Positions 8,995 to 21,366 of a DNA stretch of 43,512 nucleotides are shown piece after piece (position 1 is the first letter of the stretch; the number at the start of each line of letters is the position of its first letter). The stretch is taken from the NCBI GenBank assembly GCA_019234815.1, contig JAFALA010000105.1, positions 1-43,512 of the forward strand, written 5' to 3'. A program made the position numbers and the translations under genes. Under the pieces are notes generated by a model that searched no databases, was not told the DNA's origin, and saw only the letters and a list, made by a program, of their open reading frames with translations. The stretch comes from Burkholderiaceae bacterium. Its GTDB lineage: Bacteria; Pseudomonadota; Gammaproteobacteria; Burkholderiales; Burkholderiaceae_C.

Positions 8995-10204
8995 ACAATT
9001 CGGCGTCTTGGTGGTGGACGACAAGGTCAGCAACCGCATCACCTTGACCGCATTGCTGTCGCGCTTGAAGGACTGCCAGCTGTTCGAGGCGGAGAGCGGC
9101 GAGCAAGCCTTGCTGATGGTGATGGACCAGCCCGTCCATCTGATCCTGCTGGACGTGCAGATGCCCGGCATGGACGGGTTCGAGACGGCGCAGCACCTGC
9201 AAATGCTGGAGCGCACGCGCGACATTCCCATCGTCTTTATTTCGGCTGCGAAGCGGACCGAGGAATTCATCTCGCGCGGCTATGCGGTGGGCGCGGTGGA
9301 CTACCTGACCAAGCCGCTCGACGACAACCTGATTCTCAATCGCGTGCGCCTGTACCAGCGCCTGCACGAGAAGGAGTCGGACCTCTGGGCAGCCGTCAAC
9401 AAGCTGCAATCGGCGCAGGAGCGGCTGGTGCAGACCGAGAAGCTCACGGCGCTGAGTCCGGTGGTGGCGGCCATCTCGCACGAGCTCAACACCCCCATCG
9501 GCAATTGCATGCTGGCCGCCACGACGCTGAACGACATGACGGCGCAGCTGGAGTCGCACCTGAACAGCCAGACGCCGATGCGTATCTCGGAGCTCAAGGA
9601 CTACCTGGAATCCAACCGCGATGGCCTGGACTTGATGATGCGCGGACTGGACCGCGCCTCCAAGCTGATCAACAACTTCAAGGATGTGGCGCTCAGCACC
9701 ACGCACGTGAGCTGCACGGTGTTCGACTTGAAGCAGGCCCTCGAGGTCACCCTGAAGCGCGTGCAGCTGGACCTGGACAAGACCCCCTACCGCCTGGAAT
9801 TGAGCGTGGAGGAGGGCATCGAGATGGACAGCTACCCCGGCTCCATCGGGGAGATCATCGGCCAGTTGGTGCGCAACTCGGTGGTGCACGGCTTCGACGG
9901 GCTGAATCGCGGCTTGATCCAGTTGAGCGCGACGCGCGAGGGCGAGCAGGTCCGCATCGTCTATCGCGACGACGGCCATGGCATGTCCGACGTGGTGCGC
10001 AAGCACGTGTTCGACCCCTTCTTCACCACCCGCCTGGGGCAGGGCGGCAGCGGCCTGGGCATGTACATCTGCCACAACCAGGTGCGCGGCCTGCTGGGCG
10101 GGCAGATCGAAGTGCAAAGCCGTCCGGGCGACGGCTGCGTCGTGGTGATGACCCTGCCTTGCCAAGCGCCGCGCTTGCCCGGCGGGGTCCACGGCGTGGC
10201 TTGA
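8987..10204 (+). CDS. Receiver-histidine kinase (REC-HisKA-HATPase)
   Basis: A 405-residue soluble protein. The N-terminal receiver domain has VLVVDDK, phospho-acceptor Asp56 in LLDVQMPGMDG, and TKP at 108-110. A coiled linker (about 125-155) leads to a HisKA box AAISHELNTPIGN with His165, then an HATPase domain with an N-box (LVRNSVVHGF), DDGHGM and GGSGLGMYI. This receiver-first order is common in kinases that take a phosphate from an upstream hybrid kinase and relay it. The ATG at 8987 overlaps the end of the CheB-CheR gene by eight bases, indicating translational coupling. No membrane segment and no output domain are present. With the two genes upstream it forms a kinase, methylation-enzyme, kinase unit; the final target is not visible here. 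Confidence 0.92.
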   Translation: MSKQFGVLVVDDKVSNRITLTALLSRLKDCQLFEAESGEQALLMVMDQPVHLILLDVQMPGMDGFETAQHLQMLERTRDIPIVFISAAKRTEEFISRGYAVGAVDYLTKPLDDNLILNRVRLYQRLHEKESDLWAAVNKLQSAQERLVQTEKLTALSPVVAAISHELNTPIGNCMLAATTLNDMTAQLESHLNSQTPMRISELKDYLESNRDGLDLMMRGLDRASKLINNFKDVALSTTHVSCTVFDLKQALEVTLKRVQLDLDKTPYRLELSVEEGIEMDSYPGSIGEIIGQLVRNSVVHGFDGLNRGLIQLSATREGEQVRIVYRDDGHGMSDVVRKHVFDPFFTTRLGQGGSGLGMYICHNQVRGLLGGQIEVQSRPGDGCVVVMTLPCQAPRLPGGVHGVA

Positions 10205-10357
10205 CGGGCCACTCGGCACCGTTTCAGGCGGGGCCGATGGGCGTGGTCGCCTGGGCTATCCGAGCGATCTGGGCGTTTCCCCCGATCAAAATCCAGGCTG
10301 CCTTGGGTATGTTGCTGACTTCCATCTCCCTTTGAACGACAACCATTTCAGGAAATC

Positions 10358-11986
<1,629 letters not shown>

Positions 11987-11994
11987 TGCCGACC

Positions 11995-14566
<2,572 letters not shown>

Positions 14567-14567
14567 C

Positions 14568-14596
14568 AGTCTAGGGGCGCTTTCCTATTTATGCAA
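14568..14596 (-). promoter_or_regulatory. Putative sigma70 promoter for the FadH-like gene
   Basis: On the minus strand, TTGCAT (14596-14591) and TAGACT (14573-14568) are separated by exactly 17 bases. The predicted start, near 14561, leaves a leader of about 46 bases to the ATG at 14514. The -35 element is the left half of dyad operator 2, and the start falls inside operator 1, so regulator binding should block it. Confidence 0.5.
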
Positions 14597-14606
14597 CTGG
14601 TTGCAT
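14591..14606. promoter_or_regulatory. Dyad operator 2 (putative PadR site, carries both -35 elements)
   Basis: ATGCAA-CTGG-TTGCAT is a perfect 6+4+6 inverted repeat, differing from operator 1 at a single spacer base. Its right half-site is the -35 element of the rightward PadR promoter, and its left half-site, read on the minus strand, is the -35 of the leftward promoter. One dyad therefore serves two divergent promoters. Confidence 0.7.
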
Positions 14607-14629
14607 GCGTAGGGGTGTGCCTCTACACT
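14601..14629 (+). promoter_or_regulatory. Putative sigma70 promoter for the padR gene, likely leaderless transcript
   Basis: TTGCAT (14601-14606) and TACACT (14624-14629) are 17 bases apart. Transcription would begin about seven bases after the -10 element, that is at or next to the ATG at 14636. No Shine-Dalgarno sequence precedes that ATG, which is consistent with a leaderless mRNA. Confidence 0.5.
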
Positions 14630-14635
14630 GCCTGC

Positions 14636-15178
14636 ATGTCGCTTGCCCATGCCGTCCTGACCTCTCTGATCGAAAAATCCTGCTCCGGGTACGACCTGGC
14701 GCGGCGGTTCGATAAATCCATCGGCTACTTCTGGCAGGCCAGCCATCAGCAGATCTACCGCGAGCTGGCGCGCATGGAGGCGGCGGGCTGGATCCAGTCC
14801 AGCCTGGCGCCCGATGCGGGCAAGACGCGCAAGCGCATCTACGAGGTGCTGCCCGCGGGCCGCAAGGAATTGAAGCGCTGGACCCGGCAGCCGTCTTCGC
14901 CCGTCGATTTGCGTGACGAACTGGGGGTGCGTCTGCGCGCCGACGCGGCCCTGGGGCCCCAGGGCCTGGAGGACGAGCTGCGCGAGCGCATCCATGTGCA
15001 CGAGGAAAAGCTGCGCGTCTATCGAGAAATCGATGCGCGCGACTTTCCCGACAGCAAGGCCCTGTCGCGCAAGGCGCGTATTCACCGGATGATTCTTCAG
15101 CGCGGCATCCAGTTCGAAGAGCATTCATTGGCCTGGACGCGTCAGATGCTGGAGGCATTGGAGCAGGGCCCGGGGTGA
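14636..15178 (+). CDS. PadR-family transcriptional regulator
   Basis: A 180-residue protein starting MSLAHAVLTSLIEKSCSGYD. The N-terminal 80 residues form the PadR winged helix (SGYDLARRF, GYFWQASHQQIYRELARMEAAGWI, then a basic wing with TRKRIYEV). The C-terminal helical region (about 100-175) is the usual dimerisation arm of the larger PadR subfamily. I chose ATG 14636 because it aligns with the family start; longer in-frame starts run through the promoter and operator region. It is divergent from the FadH-like gene, with two perfect 16-bp dyads between them, and is followed after three bases by a methyltransferase gene. It is probably an autoregulated repressor that responds to a small-molecule substrate of the neighbouring enzyme; the ligand is unknown. 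Confidence 0.9.
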   Translation: MSLAHAVLTSLIEKSCSGYDLARRFDKSIGYFWQASHQQIYRELARMEAAGWIQSSLAPDAGKTRKRIYEVLPAGRKELKRWTRQPSSPVDLRDELGVRLRADAALGPQGLEDELRERIHVHEEKLRVYREIDARDFPDSKALSRKARIHRMILQRGIQFEEHSLAWTRQMLEALEQGPG

Positions 15179-15181
15179 GCC

Positions 15182-15820
15182 ATGGCTGCGAATCCTCAAC
15201 CGGAAAGATCCGACCATGAACTGGCGCGCGCCATGTACCGTTGGCGCGCCTGGTGCTACGACTGGCAGCTGGCCCCCTATGAATCCTGGCGCGAGCAGGC
15301 CATCGCGCTGCTGGCGCTGCGGGCCGGGCAGACCGTGCTCGATGTGGGCTGCGGCACCGGCTTGAGCCTGCCGCGATTGAGCGCGCAGGTGGGGACGGGC
15401 GGCCGCGTGATCGGCATCGATCTTTCGCCGGACATGCTGGCGATTGCGCGCGAGCGCATCCGGACCCACGGCCTGGGCAACGTGGAATTGATCTGCGCCC
15501 CCATCGAGGCCGCGCAGTGGCAGGGCCTGGCCGACGCCGCCCTGTTTCATTTCACGCACGACATCCTGCAGTCCGAGGCGGCGCTGGCGCGCATCTTTGC
15601 CGGCCTGAAGCCGGACTCGCACGTGGTGGCGACGGGCCTGCAGTGGACCACGCAGACCTGGACCGGACTGAACGCCCAGGTCTGGTGGTCGGTGATGCAG
15701 TCGGTCACCACGCCCGGCGGCCTGGACCAGCCCTGGCGGGGCCTGTCGCGGCGCTTGCACGCGTTGTCGGTGCAGCCGCTGCTGTTCGGCACGGCCTACA
15801 TCGCGGCAGGACTCAGTTAG
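15182..15820 (+). CDS. Class I SAM-dependent methyltransferase
   Basis: A 212-residue cytosolic protein. The SAM-binding motif I is LDVGCGTG at 53-60, followed by the acidic strand VIGIDLSPDMLAIAR, so it is a Rossmann-fold methyltransferase of the Methyltransf_11/25 type. No substrate-specific motif was recognised. The ATG lies three bases after the padR stop, so the two genes are most likely co-transcribed and translationally linked. The last eight bases overlap the end of the convergent EAL gene. The context suggests the substrate is linked to whatever the PadR protein senses (inference). Confidence 0.88.
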   Translation: MAANPQPERSDHELARAMYRWRAWCYDWQLAPYESWREQAIALLALRAGQTVLDVGCGTGLSLPRLSAQVGTGGRVIGIDLSPDMLAIARERIRTHGLGNVELICAPIEAAQWQGLADAALFHFTHDILQSEAALARIFAGLKPDSHVVATGLQWTTQTWTGLNAQVWWSVMQSVTTPGGLDQPWRGLSRRLHALSVQPLLFGTAYIAAGLS

Positions 15821-17066
15821 GCGAACTGGGTTCGAATCCGGCGGCGGCGGCATGGGCCGTTTCACGCAGGAAGATGCGCGAGGACTTGACCCAGGGCAGG
15901 AAGTCTTCGCCGGGCATGGGCCTGGAGACCAGATAGCCTTGCAATTGATCGCATCCGAGCAGGTACAGGATGCTCCAGTCGGCGACGTCCTCCACGCCCT
16001 CGGCCACCGTGGTGATCTGCAGCGTCCTGGCCATGTCGATAGCGTTCTCCAGCACGGCGCGGCGGTTCAGGCGCGTCGAGGCGCCGTGCACGAAGATGCG
16101 GTCAATCTTCAGCTCCGTGAACGGACTTTGCGCCAGGATCATGTTGGACGAATAGCCGATGCCGTAGTCGTCCATCGACAAACCGTAGCCCTTCAGGCCC
16201 AGCCGCGCCAGATTGGCCAGCGACTGGCTTTTCATCACCATGGTCTCGGTCACCTCCCAATTGATCAGTGACGGATCGACGCCGTGGCTCTGCACGCGCG
16301 CCATCAGCTGATCGAGAAAGGTCTTCTCCGCCAGGTCGTCGGCCGACAGGTTCAGCGAGATCTTCAGGTGCGGCATCACGCTGGTCCAGGTCTTGAAGCG
16401 CTCCAGCGACTTGCCCACCATGGCCAGCGTGAAGCGCTGCATCAGCGGCGAGCCTTCCAGCGTCGTGATAAAGCGCTGCGGCGGCACCAGGCCCTGGTCC
16501 GGCAGGGCGATGCGCGCCAGCGCCTCGACGCCGCGGATCGCGCCGGTCTTGACGTCGACCTTGGGCTGGAAATAGGGAACCACGTGGCCGTCGTCGATCG
16601 CGGCTTCGATCTCGTCCAGCGTCATCATGCCGTACACCGACGGTGCGGCCTGTCCCGGGGGCGGAGTGCGTTTGGCCAGGTTCAGGAGCTTGGCCAGGGC
16701 CGGCGTGGTCAGGGGCTTGGGGATGGTTCCCAGCAGATTGATGCTGCTGTGGTCGGATGCGATGCGCTCGACGGTTTCCAGCAGGCGCGGATCGCGGGCG
16801 CTGGTGACGATGAGGTTGTCGACCGGGTAGGCCTCGGCCAGCTTGCCGATCAATTCGATGCCGTCCATCTCGGGCATGTCGATGTCGGTGACGAGCAGGA
16901 ACACCTGGCGTTGCTCGGCCTGCTCCAGGATGCGCAGCGCGTCCAGGCCGTTCTCGGCTTCCAGCACCGTACCAAAGCCCATTTCCTTGACCACGGCCAT
17001 GGCCTGGGCGCGCTGCACCGCGCTGTCCTCGACCACCAGGGCCACCAGATTCTCAAATGCGTTCAT
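15813..17066 (-). CDS. Response regulator with EAL domain (c-di-GMP phosphodiesterase)
   Basis: A 417-residue protein. The N-terminal receiver domain (1-125) has VVEDS, phospho-acceptor Asp61 in TDIDMPEMDG, and IPKP with its conserved lysine. The C-terminal EAL domain (about 150-400) has the signature EAL at 181-183. The other catalytic residues look intact: NLS, WEVTETMV, the DDYGIGYSS loop, LKIDRIF, VAEGVE and the late Gln in LQGYLVSRP. It should hydrolyse c-di-GMP when activated by phosphorylation. It is the last gene of the chemosensory cluster, 65 bases after cheB, so CheA is the plausible phosphodonor (inference). Its 3' end overlaps the methyltransferase gene by eight bases tail to tail. 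Confidence 0.92.
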   Translation of the reverse strand: MNAFENLVALVVEDSAVQRAQAMAVVKEMGFGTVLEAENGLDALRILEQAEQRQVFLLVTDIDMPEMDGIELIGKLAEAYPVDNLIVTSARDPRLLETVERIASDHSSINLLGTIPKPLTTPALAKLLNLAKRTPPPGQAAPSVYGMMTLDEIEAAIDDGHVVPYFQPKVDVKTGAIRGVEALARIALPDQGLVPPQRFITTLEGSPLMQRFTLAMVGKSLERFKTWTSVMPHLKISLNLSADDLAEKTFLDQLMARVQSHGVDPSLINWEVTETMVMKSQSLANLARLGLKGYGLSMDDYGIGYSSNMILAQSPFTELKIDRIFVHGASTRLNRRAVLENAIDMARTLQITTVAEGVEDVADWSILYLLGCDQLQGYLVSRPMPGEDFLPWVKSSRIFLRETAHAAAAGFEPSSPN

Positions 17067-17131
17067 ACAGGCCGTCCTGAATTGCGTGGCAGGGCGAAGG
17101 TACGAAACTGAAGCGGGGCATGTTCATCAGC

Positions 17132-18220
17132 TTATCCATTTCGACTCATCACCGACATGATTTCCTTATGAATCGCTTGCAAAGGCACTTCCTTGTCGAC
17201 GGCGCCGCGCTTCATGGCCTCGTTGGGCATGCCATAGACGATGCAAGTGTCTTCGTCCTGGCCGACGGTGCGCGCGCCGCATTGGTGCATTTCAAGCAGG
17301 CCGGCGGCGCCATCGTCGCCCATGCCGGTCATGATGACGCCCAAGGCATTGGCGCCGGCCACCTTGGCGACTGAGCGGAACAGCACGTCGACCGAGGGCC
17401 GGTGCCGGTTGACCGGCGGTCCGTCCACCACGTCGACCTGGTATTGGGCGCCACTGCGGCGCAGCACCATGTGCTTGCCGCCGGGCGCGATCAGCACGCA
17501 TCCGGGCAGCACGCGATCGCCGTGCGCGGCTTCCTTGACGTGGACCGCGCACAGCTGGTCCAGCCGGGCCGCGAAGGCCGCGGTGAATTTCTCGGGCATG
17601 TGCTGCACCACGACGATGCCGGGCGCGACCCGCGGCAGCGCGGTCAGCACTGCCTCCAGCGCCTGGGTGCCGCCGGTGGAGGTGCCTATGGCCACGATTT
17701 GCTCGGTGGTCTGGCTCATGGCGCGGCCTTCGGGGGCGGCCAGGATCACGTCGGCATTGAACTTCCTGACCACGCCCTGCGCAGACAGCGGGGCGGCCGC
17801 AGCCGCGGCATCGACGCGGCGCACCTTGGCCTTGGCTGCTTCCTTGACGGCCGAGATCAGCTCCGTGGCGCTGCTCGTCAGAAAGTTCTTCAGGTCGAGC
17901 TTGGGCTTGGTGATGATGTTGACGGCCCCCGCCGCCAGGGCGTCTATGGAGGTCTGCGTGCCCTTCTCGGTCAGCGTGGAGCAGATCACCACCGGCGTGG
18001 GCCGCTCGCTCATGATCTTGCGCAGGAAGGTGATGCCGTCCATGCGCGGCATTTCGACGTCGAGCACGATCACGTCGGGCCACCCTATCTTCATGCGCTC
18101 CATGGCCAGGATGGGGTCGGACACGGCGTGCGTCACCTGGATGCCCGACGTGCTGTTCAACAGGCTGGTCAGGACCTGCCTGACCACCGCCGAATCGTCC
18201 ACCACCAGAACCTTGATCAC
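17132..18220 (-). CDS. cheB: CheB protein-glutamate methylesterase/glutamine deamidase
   Basis: A 362-residue classical CheB. The receiver domain has [11 protein letters not shown], phospho-acceptor Asp54 in [11 protein letters not shown], and TKP. An Ala-rich linker (about 125-170) leads to the methylesterase domain, whose catalytic triad is Ser181 (GTSTGGT), His207 (VVQHMP) and Asp303 (TGMGDDG). It removes methyl groups from chemoreceptor glutamates when phosphorylated by CheA, giving adaptation together with CheR. It follows cheR after 40 bases; the cheD gene often found between them in other bacteria is absent. All key residues are intact, in contrast to the degraded CheB module at 7273-8994. 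Confidence 0.97.
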   Translation of the reverse strand: MIKVLVVDDSAVVRQVLTSLLNSTSGIQVTHAVSDPILAMERMKIGWPDVIVLDVEMPRMDGITFLRKIMSERPTPVVICSTLTEKGTQTSIDALAAGAVNIITKPKLDLKNFLTSSATELISAVKEAAKAKVRRVDAAAAAAPLSAQGVVRKFNADVILAAPEGRAMSQTTEQIVAIGTSTGGTQALEAVLTALPRVAPGIVVVQHMPEKFTAAFAARLDQLCAVHVKEAAHGDRVLPGCVLIAPGGKHMVLRRSGAQYQVDVVDGPPVNRHRPSVDVLFRSVAKVAGANALGVIMTGMGDDGAAGLLEMHQCGARTVGQDEDTCIVYGMPNEAMKRGAVDKEVPLQAIHKEIMSVMSRNG

Positions 18221-18260
18221 GCCGGAATCTCCTTGTCAGCCGCCTGGGGAGCGCAGGTGT

Positions 18261-19085
18261 TCATGTGAGCCTGTAAATGGCCGGGGCCAGCAGCTGGAAA
18301 TTGGACTCAATGCCTTGCAGTGATTCCGAATGACCGATCATCAAGGTCCCGCCCGGCTTGAGGGTCGTGGCAATGCGGGCAATGACCTGTTGCTTCTGTT
18401 CCAGGTTGAAGTAGATCATGACATTGCGCAGGAAGATCACATCGAAATTGCCGATGTCCACCAGGGGCTTGACCAGGTTCACATGGGTAAATTGCACCTT
18501 CTCGCGCAGTTCGGGCTTGACCAGCAGGGTGCCCGCCTCTACGCCTGTGCCCTTGAGGCAGTATTGGCGGCGGTAATGTAAAGGCAGGTGCGTGGTGCGA
18601 ACATCTGGATAGTGTCCGTTGCGGGCGCGGCGCAGCATGCGGGCGCTGATGTCGGAACCCAGCACCTCCCAGGGCAAGGCGCCTTGTGCATCGTCCAGCA
18701 CCATCGCGATGCTGTAGGCCTCTTCGCCGCTGGAACTGGCGGCGCTCCAGACGCGCAGGCCGCGGCGTTCTGCGGTGGCGGCTTTGGCCAGCTCGCGCAG
18801 CATCTCGAAATGCTTGGGTTCGCGGAAGAAATAGGTCTCGTTGGTGGTCAGCAGGTCGATGGCGCGCTGCGCCTCCATGGCCCCGCCCTTGCCGACGATC
18901 AGCTTGTAGTACTGGATGAAGCTGGTCAGATTGAGCTGATGGATGCGCGAGGTCAGCCGGGTCTGCACCAGCGTGTGCTTCTTGTCGGACAAGGTGATGC
19001 CCGCTTCCGCCAGGATGAAGGCCTGGAAGAGCTTGAATTCCTGGGGTTGAAGCAGCAGCACGGAACAGTCGCCCAATCTTTCCAT
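18261..19085 (-). CDS. cheR: CheR chemoreceptor glutamate methyltransferase
   Basis: A 274-residue protein starting MERLGDCSVLLLQPQEF. The N-terminal all-alpha CheR domain (about 10-70) is followed by TTNETYFFREPKHFE and the SAM-binding domain with SSSGEEAYSIA, LGSDIS, VIFLRNVMIYF and GGTLMIGHSES. It methylates receptor glutamates using SAM. The ATG at 19085 lies five bases after the cheW stop; in-frame codons further upstream would run through cheW. The glycine-rich loop reads AASSSGEE in place of the common GCSTGEE, a tolerated variation. It is part of the che operon between cheW and cheB. Confidence 0.96.
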   Translation of the reverse strand: MERLGDCSVLLLQPQEFKLFQAFILAEAGITLSDKKHTLVQTRLTSRIHQLNLTSFIQYYKLIVGKGGAMEAQRAIDLLTTNETYFFREPKHFEMLRELAKAATAERRGLRVWSAASSSGEEAYSIAMVLDDAQGALPWEVLGSDISARMLRRARNGHYPDVRTTHLPLHYRRQYCLKGTGVEAGTLLVKPELREKVQFTHVNLVKPLVDIGNFDVIFLRNVMIYFNLEQKQQVIARIATTLKPGGTLMIGHSESLQGIESNFQLLAPAIYRLT

Positions 19086-19090
19086 CCGGT

Positions 19091-19642
19091 TCAGTTCTGC
19101 TCGGGTCCGGCCAGTAGTTCCTGGCCGCTGGCCGGCGCCAGATCGGCCAGGTCCAGCACCTGCTCGACCTGCAGCAGGATCACGAACTTGGAGCCCATCT
19201 TCGCCATGCCGCTGATATAGAACGCCGGCACTTTCATGCCGAACGTGGGCGGCGGCTCGATGTCCTTGGCGTCCACGGTCTTGACGGCGCTGACGGAGTC
19301 GACGATCAGGCCGATCATGGGACCGTCGGTCTTGTGCTTTTGCTCGACGATCACGATGCTGGTGCGCCGGCCCACGGTGCAGGGTGCGCGGCCCAGGCGG
19401 GCGGACAGGTCCATCACGGGCACCACGGCGCCGCGCAGGTTGATGACGCCGCAGATGGTCTTGGGCATCAACGGCACTTCGGTGAGCGTGCTGTATTCGA
19501 TGATCTCCTTCACCACCAGGATGGGCAGGCCGTACAGCTCCTCGCCCAGGGCGAAGGTCAGGTACTGCGCCGGTGCGGCTGTGTCGGATCCCGCCACCGG
19601 GGCGAGCGCTGCAGCCTGTTTCGTTGGAGTCACGGCATTCAT
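19091..19642 (-). CDS. cheW: CheW coupling protein
   Basis: A 183-residue CheW. An Ala-rich N-terminal tail of about 25 residues precedes the CheW fold (YLTFALGEELYGLPILVVKEII, the conserved GVINLRGAVVPVMDL, and GLIVDSV). It links receptor signalling tips to CheA in the polar array. It starts 11 bases after the upstream receptor gene stop, and cheR follows after five bases. The gene order receptor, cheW, cheR, cheB is standard for betaproteobacterial accessory chemosensory operons. Confidence 0.96.
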   Translation of the reverse strand: MNAVTPTKQAAALAPVAGSDTAAPAQYLTFALGEELYGLPILVVKEIIEYSTLTEVPLMPKTICGVINLRGAVVPVMDLSARLGRAPCTVGRRTSIVIVEQKHKTDGPMIGLIVDSVSAVKTVDAKDIEPPPTFGMKVPAFYISGMAKMGSKFVILLQVEQVLDLADLAPASGQELLAGPEQN

Positions 19643-19653
19643 GGCGGGGGCTC

Positions 19654-21309
19654 TCAGTAGCTGGTGAAGTTGGCCGGATCAGGCGCGCCCTCATTGTGAG
19701 CCTCATGAGCCGGATTGGCACGCTTGGCGTGCGGCTTGCCTGCGCTCTTGGCCGGCGCAGCCGAGCGCGCATGCACGGCATGGTGCTCGCGGACGTTGCG
19801 CGTCGTCTTGAAGTAGGAAATCGTCGTCTGCAGGCGTTCGGCCTGGGCGCTCATCTCTTCGGCGGTCGAGGCCAGCTGTTCGGCGCCGGCGGCGTTTTGC
19901 TGCGTGGTCTGGCTCAACTGGCTGACCGCGGCATTGATTTGCGCCGCTCCGGTGGTCTGCTCTTCCGAGGCGGCGGTGATTTCCTGCACCAGATCGGAGG
20001 TGCGCCGGATGTTGGGCACCATGTCGCCGAGCAGATTGCCGGCGCGCTCGGCCAGGTCGACGCTGCTGGTCGCCACTTCGCTGATTTCCTGTGCCGCCAG
20101 CTGGCTGCGCTCGGCCAGCTTGCCGACTTCGGCGGCCACCACCGCAAAGCCCTTGCCATGCTCGCCCGCGCGCGCGGCTTCGATGGCGGCATTCAGGGCC
20201 AGCAGATTGGTCTGGTAGGCGATGTCGTCGATGATGACGATCTTCTTGGCGATCTGGCGCATGGCCGAGACCGTGGCCTTGACGGCGTCGCCGCCTTCGC
20301 CGGCTTCTTCCGAGGCTTTGGACGCGATGGCGTCGGTCACCTTGGCGTTTTCGGTGTTTTGCGCAATGGATGCGGCCATCTGCTCGACCGAGGCGCTGGT
20401 TTCCTCGACGCTGGCGGCCTGCTCGTTGGTCGCCTGCGACAGCGACTGCGCCGTGGCGCTGATCTGCTCGGCGGCGGTGGTCAGCTCGTCCGAGCCGTCC
20501 GACACCTCGGCGACGATTTGCGAGAGCTTGTCGACCATGCGGTTCATGGCCGCGAGCAGGCTGGTTTCGTCACCGGGCTTCACGGCGATGTCCAGGCGCA
20601 GGTCGCCGTCAGACACGGCCGTGGCGATGTGTGCTGCATAGTCAGGCTCGCCTCCCAGGGCGCGCACCAGCGAGCGGATGATGCTGTAGGCCAGGAAAAT
20701 GCCGATGGCCAGGCCGCCCACCAGCAGCGCCACGTTGAGCTTGGTGTTGAAGGCCGACTGCACTTCGGCGGACTGGTACTCCTCTTTGGCGACGTCGATC
20801 TGGAGCTTGACCAGCTTCTCCAGGACCTCCTGGATGTGCTGCGCCAGGTCAGACATCTTGCCCTTGAAGATCTGGGTCGCGGCGTTGGTGTCGCCGGTAG
20901 CCAGGGCCATGCGCACGGGGACCATGGCTTCGCGGAGATAGTCTTCGCGGGCCTTGGCGTATTCGTCCGCCAGCTTCTGCTCATCCGGCGTCAGGTAGGT
21001 GCTGGTGTAGTCCTTCCAGAGGGCAAGAATCCGCTCGAGGTTCTTGTCCAGCTCCGCGTTCTTGGCTCGATGCCCCTCGGCGTCCGGCTCGATGAGCATC
21101 CGGCCGATCAGGACACGATTGCGCAGCGTCAGCGACTCGATCTCGGACAGCTGCCCCAGGCACACGGTGCGGTCTTCATAGACCGTCTTGAGCTTGGCGT
21201 TGCTGTAGTCCATGCCCCGCAAGCCAAAGAGTCCGACCAGCAGCATGGCCAGCGTCATGACGGCCACCAGCAGGCTCAGGCGTGTGGCGACTTTTAAATT
21301 GTTGACCAT
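19654..21309 (-). CDS. Methyl-accepting chemotaxis protein (4HB sensor), operon-encoded
   Basis: A 551-residue receptor. Transmembrane helix 1 is at about 11-31, the periplasmic four-helix sensor at about 32-190, helix 2 at about 191-211, then HAMP and the signalling domain with the hairpin [20 protein letters not shown]. The sensor contains [14 protein letters not shown] and [18 protein letters not shown], both identical in the receptor at 25762-27525, so the two are paralogues and may sense related ligands. The C-terminal tail is basic and His/Ala-rich and ends ANFTSY, without the CheR/CheB tether pentapeptide. I chose ATG 21309 because GAGG lies eight bases upstream; a longer start at 21363 would overlap the end of cheA. 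It sits between cheA and cheW. Confidence 0.93.
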   Translation of the reverse strand: MVNNLKVATRLSLLVAVMTLAMLLVGLFGLRGMDYSNAKLKTVYEDRTVCLGQLSEIESLTLRNRVLIGRMLIEPDAEGHRAKNAELDKNLERILALWKDYTSTYLTPDEQKLADEYAKAREDYLREAMVPVRMALATGDTNAATQIFKGKMSDLAQHIQEVLEKLVKLQIDVAKEEYQSAEVQSAFNTKLNVALLVGGLAIGIFLAYSIIRSLVRALGGEPDYAAHIATAVSDGDLRLDIAVKPGDETSLLAAMNRMVDKLSQIVAEVSDGSDELTTAAEQISATAQSLSQATNEQAASVEETSASVEQMAASIAQNTENAKVTDAIASKASEEAGEGGDAVKATVSAMRQIAKKIVIIDDIAYQTNLLALNAAIEAARAGEHGKGFAVVAAEVGKLAERSQLAAQEISEVATSSVDLAERAGNLLGDMVPNIRRTSDLVQEITAASEEQTTGAAQINAAVSQLSQTTQQNAAGAEQLASTAEEMSAQAERLQTTISYFKTTRNVREHHAVHARSAAPAKSAGKPHAKRANPAHEAHNEGAPDPANFTSY

Positions 21310-21366
21310 ATTGACCTCGTCGTGAAAGCTGAGAATGAACGGGCGTTGGAATTTGGAAAGCAAGGC

